From: Takashimella koratensis
Lineage: Eukaryota > Basidiomycota > Tremellomycetes > Trichosporonales > Tetragoniomycetaceae
Direction of reading: 5' to 3'
Assembly (NCBI GenBank): GCA_003116875.1
Contig: BCKT01000011.1
Location: 124,001-188,000 of the forward strand
DNA length: 64,000 bases
Part shown: one piece after another, positions 1 to 10,255 of the stretch
How the letters are laid out: each line of letters starts with the position of its first letter
How positions within the stretch are numbered: position 1 is the first letter of the stretch
Position numbers and translations under genes: made by a program
Notes under the pieces: generated by a model
Told to the model about the DNA's origin: nothing
The model's input: the letters and a program-made list of their open reading frames with translations, nothing else
Databases searched by the model: none

Positions 1-404
1 AGAAGGGAGGGGGAGGGGGAAGAGAGTTGACGCGATCGATCTGAGATGAAAGGATCGAAAGACGTCGGTCGAGCTGTTGGAGCCAACTTCACCCCTTTTC
101 GTTTGAGCAACCTCACCTAGTGCCACCACACTTACTTGAGGTCGGACTCGGTCGAAGGCAGCATGGAGCGCGCTTTGTACATGCGTAGAAGCGATACACA
201 AGTACATAGGCTAGTCAAAAAAAGGATACTTCTGGAGAACCGGCTTTGGAAGACGACGGCAAGGAGGGGTGGGCTGCGAGCAGACGGGAGGCATTCTGGT
301 GGTACAAGGTTGCTACCCCTCGTCACGTCGCGGAAAGGACCCAGAATCTGGATTGGCAGAAGGGAAAGGGATGTTCAGCAGCTCGCTTATCCACCGCAAC
401 CATC

Positions 405-833
405 TCATGTGACCTCCCATCGATGGCCAGGCACGCCCGGAGCGGTCGCGCAGCTGGTTGGCCCGTTCCCCCTCGGCTCGTCGGGTGCTGAACCGCTCCT
501 GGATTTCTCCGAACGAGAGAGGAAGGTGGTAGGAGCGGCTGGCGGCGCATCAGTGTCGTCTCCGCGACGTGAGAAGGGTCCAAGGCGGCTGCGAGCATCC
601 CTGTCTCTGGAAGACGAGTGTTCAAGCTCACGAGGGCAACGAGACCAGGTTTGGGTGGTGGACGGAATCGTGGGTCGAGTGTTGGTGTCGGACGAGGAGG
701 GAAGAGGGAGGGGCTGAGACGAAAATCGAGTGTAGTCGCTGAGCGGGCGAGTAAAGCGTCCCTCCGAGTTGAGATCGAGTCTGGTAGCCTGAGCCCCAGA
801 GGCAAAGACAGAGGAAGGAGTGGAGGAAGACAT
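405..833 (-). CDS. Weak candidate: Ser/Pro-rich hypothetical protein
   Basis: An open frame of 142 codons starts at an ATG at 833 and reads a Ser/Thr/Pro/Arg-rich, low-complexity sequence with no domain I recognise. It could be one exon of a larger gene, because a GGAG|GTCACA junction sits just before the stop, but I found no convincing partner exon toward the left edge. The composition is what non-coding frames of GC-rich fungal DNA also produce, so this is only a candidate. Nothing in it suggests a function. Confidence 0.2.
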   Translation of the reverse strand: MSSSTPSSVFASGAQATRLDLNSEGRFTRPLSDYTRFSSQPLPLPSSSDTNTRPTIPSTTQTWSRCPRELEHSSSRDRDARSRLGPFSRRGDDTDAPPAAPTTFLSRSEKSRSGSAPDEPRGNGPTSCATAPGVPGHRWEVT

Positions 834-1223
834 TGTATCCTGGAATGCAGAGCGAGACAGGGAAGGAAATGAGATCCGTAGGGGGATGGTTGTTAAATAC
901 GTAGCGAAGGGTCTAGGAGAAGGTCGGCGAGTCTCCCACACCCCGTGTGCTACTGCAGGGTTTGGAGCTGAATCGAAGGCCGTGGATATGACGTGCTACC
1001 TTGCCTTCCAGAGCCACAGTGCCAAGCAGGACAGGTGGGGCTAGGTGAATGTGATGCAACCCGCTGCAGCTCAAAGGATGTACTGGACCAAGGGAGGACA
1101 GGTGGAGCGTAGTTTCGGACTAGTTATGCGACAGATCACGACATGAGTATCCACAAGCTGCACGAAACGATGCATATGGGGAAAATCAGCACTAGTACGA
1201 GTCCAACCCGGCAGGTGCGCCTC

Positions 1224-1721
1224 TCAAGGGTCCACAAGGATCCATTCTTCCAATTCAAGCCAGCTCCAATGCCTCCCATCTCTGTCCACTTCCCATTTCA
1301 TCCCAGGAATATCAAGATGAGCCGGTTGGAGAGGACCGTTTCCGCACTGAGTGTTGTAAGAAAACTGGCTCGGATCTGTGACCGCGCTGATATTTGTATC
1401 CATCCCCAAGCCGTCGGTTGGCTGAGGCGCAGGGGCCAGACCATTGTGCAGGTTCTCATCGTCAGTATTAACGGCAGACAACGTTGAGGGCTTTCGGCTA
1501 TGACGGGGCGGGGCTGAACCCTGCGTGATGAAAGGGCGTTGAAGAGCAGAAATCGTGCCGTCAGAACTGCGAGTGAAGAGAAACACCCTACTACGACCGT
1601 CGGTGAACTTGGAGAGTAAGGTAGCAGGCGGCTGCCCGCAGAATGTCTGCATAGTCACAGTCGGTCGTATTTGGGTCTCGCCTCGAGTTTCAGTGTCTGT
1701 GAACTTGGTTTGCTGTGCCAT
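1224..1721 (-). CDS. Hypothetical protein, single open frame
   Basis: A 165-residue frame opens with a true ATG at 1721. Its composition is more protein-like than its surroundings: mixed polar residues, two cysteines, and a tryptophan-rich acidic end that reads like a folded helix (WSWLELEEWIL). There is no signal peptide, membrane segment or known domain. It may lack a 3' exon, since the frame ends just after the Trp-rich segment without an obvious donor. The opposite frame (1143-1487) looks like a shadow. No function is assigned. Confidence 0.4.
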   Translation of the reverse strand: MAQQTKFTDTETRGETQIRPTVTMQTFCGQPPATLLSKFTDGRSRVFLFTRSSDGTISALQRPFITQGSAPPRHSRKPSTLSAVNTDDENLHNGLAPAPQPTDGLGMDTNISAVTDPSQFSYNTQCGNGPLQPAHLDIPGMKWEVDRDGRHWSWLELEEWILVDP

Positions 1722-2884
1722 ATCGCTTGATGTCTTCAGAGCAAGTGTTCAAGTCTTCGGGTAAAGAGGTAGATGAAGCCTGTTCGAAACGGTGTCGATG
1801 TAAATAGCTCGACAAACGTGAGCATTGGCGGGGTCACAGCGACTGTGCTGCTTTTATCCTACTTGTGAGTCGATACCCAGCCAGACATACGCCTTTGGCC
1901 AGCGTATAAAGGATTTGTTGGGGCTAACCAAGGAGAGTGTGTATCCAAACAATACACGCTCCTTTGCTCACACCCGGGTGTCGGGCAGGCTTTCCAGGTA
2001 AATAATTGTCCTTTGATCTTCTCCCATTGCAAAGAAGAGAAAACGACTGCTCCGATTTGCCCCGGCCAAGTACTGTGAGCACGTGTGGGGCTCTGCGGCA
2101 GTGAGCGGGATCGAGGCTGGGCTGACACATGACACGCGGGTGGCGCCACGCCACAAAACTCACAACCCGGTAACCACCTCGTGATTTGTTTCCGTCCTCG
2201 GCGGCTTTCGGCTGGGTCGAATCGCCGGCGCGCGCCAAAGCTCGTTGCCACCGTGACCACCACTCCTCGGATCGTGAGAACACCGACAAGGTCGTTGTTC
2301 AGACCTCTCCGTCTCTGTCTCCCCCTCAAGCAGGACACAACTCGACCCTTACGCCTTGGTCAGGTAGACAGAGGGCCAGAACGATCTGAACAGTTGATGA
2401 CGAGAGAGATCTGGGGCCGGTCGGGCGAGATCTAACCATCCGTCACTCGTCCTCGATTCATTCCTTATCTCAGCATCATCATCACCGACCGTGTCTCACC
2501 CTCTCCACCACTACCACTACCCCCAACATTAACACTACCTCACCTCGTCCCATTCCATCTCGAGCAACCTATTCACCCCTGGCGTCGCCGCGTGGATCCC
2601 CGCACATCTCTCCCGACAGACCGATGGAAACGACCTTTCTACCCGGCGCAGCGCTCGTACTCGGCGTCTGATCGACCCCGCCCACCGTTCTCAATCGACC
2701 ACTGTTCGCGTTCACATCTCTGCTTGTGACCCCTGTACCACCACCTCCCTGTCTGTAGCATACCTCTTGTACCCTCACCCACCTGTATCCAACTCTACCG
2801 TTCTCTTCTCCTTGCCCACATTCACTCTCGCCCCGCGGCCCACTTTCTCTATCACGTCGCAACACCCTACTCGACGCACCCACC
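1722..2884. other. Intergenic, promoter side of the F-box gene
   Basis: This stretch of almost 1.2 kb holds no convincing gene. Several overlapping open frames on both strands have random-looking composition. The last 450 bases are strongly pyrimidine-rich on the plus strand (runs of ctc, cac and tcc), typical of 5' leaders in this genome. They lead into the CACCATG start of the F-box gene. Confidence 0.5.
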
Positions 2885-5800
2885 ATGTCGTCGCCGCCTT
2901 CATCGTCGACGTCTGCGCCCTTTCCCTTCCCTTCGACGCCCTCTCGTCGCTCTCGCCCTTTCTCACCATGCACCGACTCCCACCCTCTCCACTTTTCCCC
3001 GTCCTCCCCTCCCTCTTCCTCCGACATCACTCCAGGCCGCGACTTTTCCCCGACGTCCCCGACGTCCCCGTTCCTCCAGACCCCACGGACACCGCCGACC
3101 CTCGCTGCTGCCGTAGACCTAGGCCTAGGCCAAGGGCTCACGCACGACCCCCGACCACGTAAAGAGAGCTATGGGTTCGGGTCGTACCCTCTCCCTGCGA
3201 GTCAGGTTATCGACCCAGCAACAGGCGTAGATCCAGTCATCGCCGAGTCTGCAGCTGCCAGTTCGGCATTTGCCCAACACGACACGACCATGCCCGCAGA
3301 GCGCACATCGCCTAGGTCTAGCCTGACCGATCTCACCCTGCGTTTACTCATGCCCCCTCTCAACCTCGACCTAAACCCACCATCATCGTCCTCGGTCGTC
3401 CAAGAGGGTGGACCCGACTCGTTCTCGATTTCACCGACGTCCATCTCCCCGTCTCCACCCCCAACTACCGCGCTCTACACTCTCCCGTCGCCTCCGGCAC
3501 TACAAGATGACCTCACGCCGAACCTCACTTCAGGAGCAGGTTTCAATCTCCCCGCTTCCCAAGACACCGCGTACACACCGAGCCTCGACGACGGCCGAAC
3601 CGACTCGCGCCGTCGGGGTCTGCGCGAGTCGCTTCGCAAGTATTTCCCGCGTACAATCTCTGCTCGCGCTGGGCAAGGCCGCGCACAGAGCCTCGGGTAT
3701 CCAGGAGATACCAGAGGCAAGTTGAAAGCTGTCTTCACCACTCGAAGATCTCTCAGCGTCCCAGGATCTCACCTCGCCACTCCGGCCGAGACTTCTTCGG
3801 GACTACAGCGGACCCACAGTGCGATCCGTCGCGACCTCCTCGAGACCCCCTTTGATCTAGGCAGCGCAGAATCCAGCCCCGCCTTGTCCCGACGATTCTC
3901 AGTGATCACCCAACCGTCGTCGACTTTCCAGGAATTCGAACAGCAGTTCTCCTTTGAAGTGCAGCAACAGCTCTGGAACGATACCGACGCCGTAATCGTG
4001 GAGACACACAAGTCAAAGGGGAAACAGAGGGCGAAGGCCGGTGCGGGGTTTAATGAGCTACCGAGAGAGGTAAAGATATTGGTGTTGAGGAGGTTGATGG
4101 ACACGCATCGAGAGGAAGATGGTTTCGGGAAGTGGCAGGGGGAGAGAGGAGGGCGAAGGGAGCTCGTCCGTCTCAGTTCGGTGAGTGGGACATGATTTAC
4201 AGTCTCATCGCGGATCGTTCTGATGCCTCTTCCCTGCTCGTATGGAGTATATCTGACAGGCTCAGGTATCACGAGAGTGGCAGGCGCTCTGCTTTGACGG
4301 TCAACTGTGGCCTGTGATCGACTTGACTAACTTGGCATCTGAGATCCCGCGCGAGACTGTCCTCCGGATTCTTCGCCATGCACGCGGATTCATCCGCTCT
4401 CTCACTTTGCGGAACATGAACATGATTCCTGGCGAGGCTGTGATCGACACTCTCACCCCTGACGATGCCGACGAAGATGTCGACGACGCGTCCAATCCCT
4501 CTTCCAAGAACCAACCGCGGTCGATATTGTGGCCTTTCCGCGCTGACCAGTCGCTGCGCCTACCCAATTTGACCCAACTCGACCTCCGTGGATGCGTACT
4601 GATTAACACCCGCTCAATCGTCCGCCTCATCGCTGCCGCGCCCAACCTCGTCACCGTCAACCTCCGCGGTGTGCAACCCGTCGACTCTTCAGTCATCGCG
4701 GTCCTCGCTGCAACCCGAGCAAAGATCCAAGACCTCTCTCTACCGAATTTCACAACGGGGCTGATGACTCGTTCCCTGTCGGTGTACCTCGAAGATATCA
4801 GCGACGATCAAGCAGCGGCGATGCGTCACTTCCGAGTTCCCAGGATGAACTTGACTATCCGAGACAGAGTCCTCGAACTTATCGCGAAACGATTCACAAA
4901 CCTCGTCACACTTGATATTCGTCGCTGGGGTGAAGTCACCGATTCCGACCTTGACAAGCTCTTCACGACAGCTCAGACCTCACCGATTCGTCTATCGCTA
5001 CAACACCTCGCGATGTCTGATACGCGAAACAGGGACAAGCTTACGCACTTGCCGTTCCTCAAACTCCCTTCGGCGTTCCCGAACTTACGCACACTTGAGT
5101 TGGCGGGGATGTCGGGCGTTTTCCAGGGGGCAACGGGGGCAGCAGCGCTCTGTGAGGTCGTCAAGCCGCTGAAGAAGCTAGAGAGGCTAGACCTCGAAGG
5201 AACGGGAGCTTCGGGAGCGGTGGATGATACGGTCGTTACGGAGATAAGAAGGAACGCGGCAGCGAGGGAAGGGGCGAAAGACAGGTTTGGGGAAGCGGGT
5301 AACCCCCCTCCGCCGAGACTGGTGGAGTTGAGGATAGGGCATGCGAAGAGCGTCACCAGCGAGGTGGTGGTGAAACTTATTCGGGCGTGCCCGTCTCTCC
5401 GGATACTAGATCTCGACGTGAGTAAAGTTAATCAGATCCACAAGCCATCTACCTTCACCGCCCCTACCACTATCTCGACCTCTACTTCTACCACTATCTT
5501 TACCTTTTCCACTGTGCACCGCATCGGTCATTCCAAACAAAGTCTGAAAGACATCGCTAAACACATCCTTAGCAAACAATGATGACCCCACACGTCGTTT
5601 CGGTCTTCTACAAAGCGCACCAACTGCACACGGACGCCTCGCTCTCTGTCTTGGACTGTAAACATATCCCACACTTGACGAAATCGACGGAGGCGAGGGT
5701 CCGTCCGGTCCCGGAGGCGGGGAAGGGGGTGAATAAGCGCCTTTGGATCCCGTTTGGGTACACGACTGAGGAACTACGAAGTCGCGACGACGCGGATTCA

Positions 5801-6196
5801 ACTGCGACAAGTTCTGCTGGTGTGGCTACGGATACCGTATTGAACGTTCCGAGTCGAGCCACAGCGAGTGACAGTACCATCCAAGGTCAAGTCGCGGCCA
5901 ATCTTGGCTCCAATCTCAATTCCGGCTCCAATCCCAACCCCAGTTCCAGTTCCAGCTCCAACTCCAATCCCAGTCCCGACCCAACAACGCAGAGGGACCA
6001 CCTCGTCATTCGCCACTTTGAGAAATGGACAACCGACTCTCCACCTCGACCATACCGTGATGCTCTACGGGTATTCGACGACGCCCAAGCCCGTGGTGAA
6101 GGGGTTGATGAGGCGCTGAAGAAGGTTCTGTGGAGACAAGGGGGGAAAAGAGGGGTCGGGGTTGAGATGGAGGGCGGGGGGTGTTATATCATGTGA
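2885..6196 (+). CDS. F-box/leucine-rich-repeat protein with C-terminal CaaX box
   Basis: Predicted substrate receptor of an SCF ubiquitin ligase. Exons are 2885-4180, 4266-5417 and 5573-6196, giving about 1023 residues. Residues 1 to 380 are disordered and Ser/Pro-rich. An F-box starts near residue 389 (FNELPREVKILVL) and spans the first intron, whose removal restores SSVSREWQALCF. Leucine-rich repeats follow (LTQLDLRGC, LVTLDIRRW, LRTLELAGM, LRILDLD). The protein ends GGGCYIM, a classic CaaX prenylation box. Prenylated F-box/LRR proteins (animal FBXL2/FBXL20 type) act at membranes, so membrane targeting is inferred. The start was chosen for its CACCATG context and because the frame is open from there. 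The second intron acceptor (at 5572) is the least certain junction. The substrate is unknown. Confidence 0.85.
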
Positions 6197-6846
6197 GATT
6201 GGAGGTGGGTCTTACACTCGAGCAAGTAGTTGGTAACCATGAGGGTGGGAAAGATGTCGATCGTGTTGAAAGAGGTCGTTGTGAGTGCTCTCGTTGTGAC
6301 GATTGTGAGATGTGTAACCCTGTCCTGGCTCGTGTATGTAAACAAACATGACTTTATTGTACATCGTGTATGTCTGTATGTCTGTATGGAAAGAAAGCTC
6401 TTGTACGTCGAGTCGGTTTATGTGTATGTAAACCAAATCTTTTGCTATGATGTAATTGACCACCTACTACCCAGTGTACAGTACTTGAGTCAAGAATGGC
6501 CAAGGCAGGATAGAACGAGGCAGTGCTCTAGCCGAGCGAAAGCCAAGAAACTGAGTCCGACCAAGTTCTCAACCGACTACCGTACCACTCTGGGTACAGG
6601 CGAAAGGAAGCAAAAGTAGCGAAATGTGGATTGTGGATTGTGTGGCGATTTGGACAGTTGGACAGGGAGGGACTTGGGGACTTGGTTGCGATGAACCAAG
6701 AGAAATCTCGGGTATAGAGTTAGGTAGAAGAAGTCTTGGCGTGGCGATCGCTCCACCTTCCGCACCGCACCGTTCACCCTTTCGCATTGAAAGTAGTAGA
6801 GTACGTCAATGTCTCAGGCGGATCCAGACTCAAGTCAGTCACCAAC

Positions 6847-6878
6847 TCCCAAGTCCCAAGTCCCAAGTCCCAAGTCCA
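6847..6878. repeat. Short tandem repeat, CAAGTCC units
   Basis: The seven-base unit CAAGTCC/CCAAGTC repeats about four times in tandem. It lies in non-coding DNA and shows no link to a gene. Confidence 0.75.
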
Positions 6879-7069
6879 AGCACGTACGTACGACCTCTCT
6901 GCCGTTGCGATGTACGGTAGAGTACAACGCAGTACCGTACCTCCCCATGGTGCTCGTGTGCAGACGTAGGTCCAGGTGTCTGTCTCTAGGTCTTACGCCT
7001 TACGACCTGATGACCTGACGACCTAGTTGCTGCCTTTCACCGCCGTCGACTGGGAAGTGCCAAGATAAG

Positions 7070-7125
7070 GCACCAGACACCATACACCAGACACCAGACA
7101 CCAGATACAAGCTACAAGCTACACT
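7070..7125. repeat. Short imperfect tandem repeats CACCAGA / ACAAGCT
   Basis: CACCAGACAC-type units repeat four times, the second with a variant base, then ACAAGCT repeats twice. This is non-coding simple sequence about 100 bases before the assembly gap. Confidence 0.7.
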
Positions 7126-7209
7126 ACGAATGACAAGACAATCTCGATCCTTGCCGCTTCCTTTCTCCTTTCTCTTGACCCTCAACGGATTCTTGACCAG
7201 GCCGATCCG

Positions 7210-7367
7210 CCCCCCCCCCCCNNNNNNNNNNNNNNNNNNNNNNNNNNNNNNNNNNNNNNNNNNNNNNNNNNNNNNNNNNNNNNNNNNNNNNNNNNNNNNN
7301 NNNNNNNNNNNNNNNNNNNNNNNNNNNNNNNNNNNNNNNNNNNNNNNNNNNCCCCCCCCCCCCCCCC
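7210..7367. other. Assembly gap inside a poly-C tract
   Basis: A run of 130 unknown bases (7222-7351) is flanked by 12 C on the left and 16 C on the right. The true sequence is probably a long C/G homopolymer or a G-quadruplex-prone tract that could not be sequenced through. The gap length may be nominal. Confidence 0.9.
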
Positions 7368-7790
7368 TGGCTCTTGTCCTTGCCCTTTCCCCCTCCCCCT
7401 CCCCTCCCCTCTTCCCCTTTACCCCTTTGCCTTGATCCCGGTAGCCCCAGTAGAACTGAAGATGCATGTGAGCGGGTAGAGCCCGCCGCGGCCCCACGTG
7501 AGAGCGTCGTCGAGGTCTAAACGACCCCCTCCCATGTCATCTCCCACCTCCCACCTGCCTTCTCCTCAACGCCCATCTTCCCAGCGCCCGGCGTCTCATC
7601 GATCTATCGACCCATCGACGATCCATCGTCCGACACTCTCACTCCTTCACTCCCACCTCTCACACCCAACCTACTCTCACCATACCTCCCAGTACCACTC
7701 CATACCCCTGCTCTCCACCTTTCCACTCAAATACCAGCCACTACGAAGACTCCACGATCTTCCCCCATCCTGGCTCGATCTACGTTGATC

Positions 7791-8732
7791 ATGTCGCACG
7801 ATACGAGACGAAACCGGACTCTAACGCTCGGAGCTGCGTGGGCGATGTTGTTTGCGATCCAGGTCAGCGCTGACCAATGCTACGATGACATAAACGGTAA
7901 GCTCACCTTCCACCCTCCACCCTCCATGCTCCGCACTCATCCCTCATCCCGCTATCCATTCATTCATCGCTCCTTTCCTTCATCGCTTCTACGCTTGACC
8001 CATCACTCACCCCGGCGCCCGAGTATAGGATGGCACGAATGCACCGATACTTCTGACCCGATCGATTCCCCGCTCAGCCCCGGAGTCAGGTGGGGCATTG
8101 CCCTCTCTACTTTCGCATTAGCGGCGTTGCTCTTGAGCCTCATCGTAGTCTTACGTCGTCGTAGGCGCAACTTGTACGCGTATGTCGTTGCGTACCGCGT
8201 TGTCGATCTCACCCGCTTTCCTGATCGCTGCAATCTGGTACAACACTTCGGCGAGGGTGACCCCAACTTTGCTGACAATTATTACAGCTCCCAAAACGCA
8301 GGGATCCGTACCTCCCCTACTCTTAATCGAAAACTATGGTCTGCATCAAGTCTAAGATCCTCGACACATACCGATGGATTTGATCTTGACCAACCTCATA
8401 TCAATCGACACCAGCAACGCGCGTCGATTTCGTCACTTACTGCTCCGCCGATGTACATATATACTTCTCCACCGGTTCCGCTCCCGCCTGGTTCGGTAGC
8501 AGGCCCAGATAGGACACGGAATGAGAGTATGGGAGTGGTCAGGGCCGAAGAAGGGAAGAATCCCGCCCCGCCTTATGGAGCGGATGTATCCCCCCCGCCA
8601 TGTCCGCCAGAACTCACAGCTCCGCCGGGAGCGGTGGTAGCGGACAGACATAGAGGGGCGAGGAGCTGGACCGAGCCGAGGGGAACGCAGACCGTGGGGG
8701 GACAGCCACCGACGTACGACTCGATTGTGTAA
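7791..8732 (+). CDS. RCR-like single-pass membrane protein with PPxY tail
   Basis: Likely exons are 7791-7896, 8029-8179 and 8288-8732 (233 residues). A hydrophobic N-terminus (residues 13-27) precedes a short Cys-containing lumenal stretch (CYDDINGWHEC). A transmembrane helix follows at about 57-77, then an arginine stop-transfer block (RRRRR). The long cytoplasmic tail is Pro/Ser-rich and ends GGQPPTYDSIV. The layout CY..C, one membrane span, poly-Arg and C-terminal PPxY matches the fungal RCR family (Congo red resistance; in yeast Rcr1/Rcr2 affect chitin deposition and plasma-membrane protein traffic through Rsp5). The PPTY motif is a predicted Rsp5/Nedd4 WW-domain site. The second intron (8180-8287) is 108 bases, in frame and without a stop, so it could be retained; its GCTGAC branch site favours splicing. 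The start is the ATG at 7791, just before the signal-like segment. Confidence 0.65.
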   Translation: MSHDTRRNRTLTLGAAWAMLFAIQVSADQCYDDINGKLTFHPPPSMLRTHPSSRYPFIHRSFPSSLLRLTHHSPRRPSIGWHECTDTSDPIDSPLSPGVRWGIALSTFALAALLLSLIVVLRRRRRNLYAYVVAYRVVDLTRFPDRCNLVQHFGEGDPNFADNYYSSQNAGIRTSPTLNRKLWSASSLRSSTHTDGFDLDQPHINRHQQRASISSLTAPPMYIYTSPPVPLPPGSVAGPDRTRNESMGVVRAEEGKNPAPPYGADVSPPPCPPELTAPPGAVVADRHRGARSWTEPRGTQTVGGQPPTYDSIV

Positions 8733-8936
8733 AAGATTGGGAGTATGGAAGAAGAGATACATATAGTGTAATGTACATTAGCGACAACATTGGAGGATAG
8801 GATATATGACAACAGTCTGTATGGGACATGTGGAAACAAGTACAGAGCAGTGACAGCACGAGTCATGGTGATGGAGAGAGTCGACGTACAACTTTAGAGT
8901 GTGGTTGAAGCGAAGAGATCTGGAGAAGAAGAGAGA

Positions 8937-9952
8937 CTACGACCATCCGTTCTCTTTGATAACATACGCCATCTCAAGGATGTACCGACCTAGGCATCTA
9001 CGTGTCAGTCTAATCTCCCAGCCCAGTCACCAGTCAAGGATAGACGAGCACGGACATACCCTCTTTATAAGCCTGGTCGCTGTCGGGGGTCTTGACGTAT
9101 ACCCAACCGAGGTTGGCTTGACAAGCTGCGCACTTGATATCGCACACGGTATGGCGACCTGTCCTGCGTGTTCAAGATATCGGCGGGTCGAAGGTATGAA
9201 TCGGAGGGAATGGTCCAAGACGTAGTTCACAATCGCATACCACGGAATGTAGGTGCCGATGAAGAGGAAGGTGATAAGAAGTCAGTTCAAAGAATGGAGA
9301 TAAGAGAGGAGGGCAGAACTTACACGAGCTCTCGTTCTGTCGGGTCGGATAGATCGGTGTTGATAGTGGAATTGAAGAGGCTGAGTAGGGAGTTGAATGA
9401 GCAAGACGGTCCACCCGTCTACCCTATCTCGCACGAGGTAAGGAAGGAAGGCTGGATATTGGGAATGTTCATGATGAGGAGGGATACGAGAGACATACGA
9501 AGCAGGACCAGAGGAGCCGCGGAAAGCTCTCGAGACGAGTTCGGTCTGCATCGCCTGGGTACATCAGCCAAAGTCGTCCATCATATCAATGATCTGTTGC
9601 ACTGAGCCAAGTCCCCTGCCTCCGTTGACTCTCTTTCCCTTCCCTCTCAATCCGACACCTTTACACCTCCTTCCTACCGCAACCTTGAACCCCTCGCCGA
9701 ACTTACAACGACACAAGCACACGTTCCGCAGTTGTACGTCCCAACCCCCGGAGGCGCGTCGACAATCTCCACCGAAGCGGCTTTGACCAGCGAGTTGGGT
9801 GCGCGTGAAGTAGGTGGATCTAGTGATCCCGAGCCCAAGCCTGAGCCCGATCCTGAGACCGAGGAGGAGAGGGCGGGAGGGGAGGTGGGTGTTGAGATAG
9901 CTTGAGCTTGGGAGTGGCCGCGACGTAGGTTTAGACGAGGGCGGGATGACAT
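8937..9952 (-). CDS. Yippee-like zinc-binding protein
   Basis: Five exons (9707-9952, 9499-9554, 9324-9380, 9060-9163, 8937-8989) join into 171 residues. After a Ser/Gly-rich N-terminus of about 65 residues, the whole Yippee fold can be read: YNCGTCAC, then LVSRAFRGSSGPA, then LFNSTINTD, then ERELVTGRHTVCDIKCAAC, then LGWVYVK and AYKEGRYILE. The two CxxC pairs (CGTC and CAAC) are the expected zinc ligands. Yippee/Mis18-fold proteins occur in nearly all eukaryotes; members act in nuclear or E3-ligase-associated roles (for example GID/CTLH-linked YPEL5), but the cellular role here is not defined. Exon phases agree at every junction. It is divergent from the GAS-type gene and shares a 303-base promoter region. 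Confidence 0.9.
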
Positions 9953-10255
9953 TGTCGTGGCGAGAAGAGTGGAGACGAGGAGACAGAGAGAGAGAGAGAG
10001 AGACAGAGAGATAGAGAGACAGAGATGTGATTAGCCGGTTGTCCCTTGCCGGATCGAATCACGGCGGGGACCGGGGTGGAAGGCATTGTTTATTTTTGTC
10101 GTCGCGTCCCTGAAGGCGTAGGGGATCCAGGGCGGTGCTGGCTTGTCTCTGCATCGTCTCATCCTCGTCTTCACCACCTCCATCGCCATCCCACTCCCAC
10201 TCTCCCTCATCCCGACCCATCTCCCACTCCTCCCTCATCTCACCCCGTCGCCACC
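9953..10255. promoter_or_regulatory. Divergent promoter region with GA microsatellite
   Basis: The space between the oppositely oriented Yippee and glucanosyltransferase genes carries a GA-rich simple repeat (about 9975-10026, GAGAGA with CAGA and TAGA interruptions). A pyrimidine-rich leader ends at the GCCACCATG start. No TATA box is obvious. Confidence 0.5.

Larger units (their letters stand above)
6197..7790. other. Intergenic, with short repeats and an assembly gap
   Basis: Nearly 1.6 kb without a supported gene. It holds a short tandem array of CAAGTCC-type heptamers (about 6847-6878), an array of CACCAGA/ACAAGCT units (about 7070-7125) and the N gap. From 7498 it is pyrimidine-rich leader sequence for the next gene. 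The open frames that cross the gap are artefacts. Confidence 0.6.

Noticed and set aside
7000..7497. Open frames spanning the N gap
   Set aside because: They exist only because unknown bases cannot contain stops; the flanks are low-complexity.
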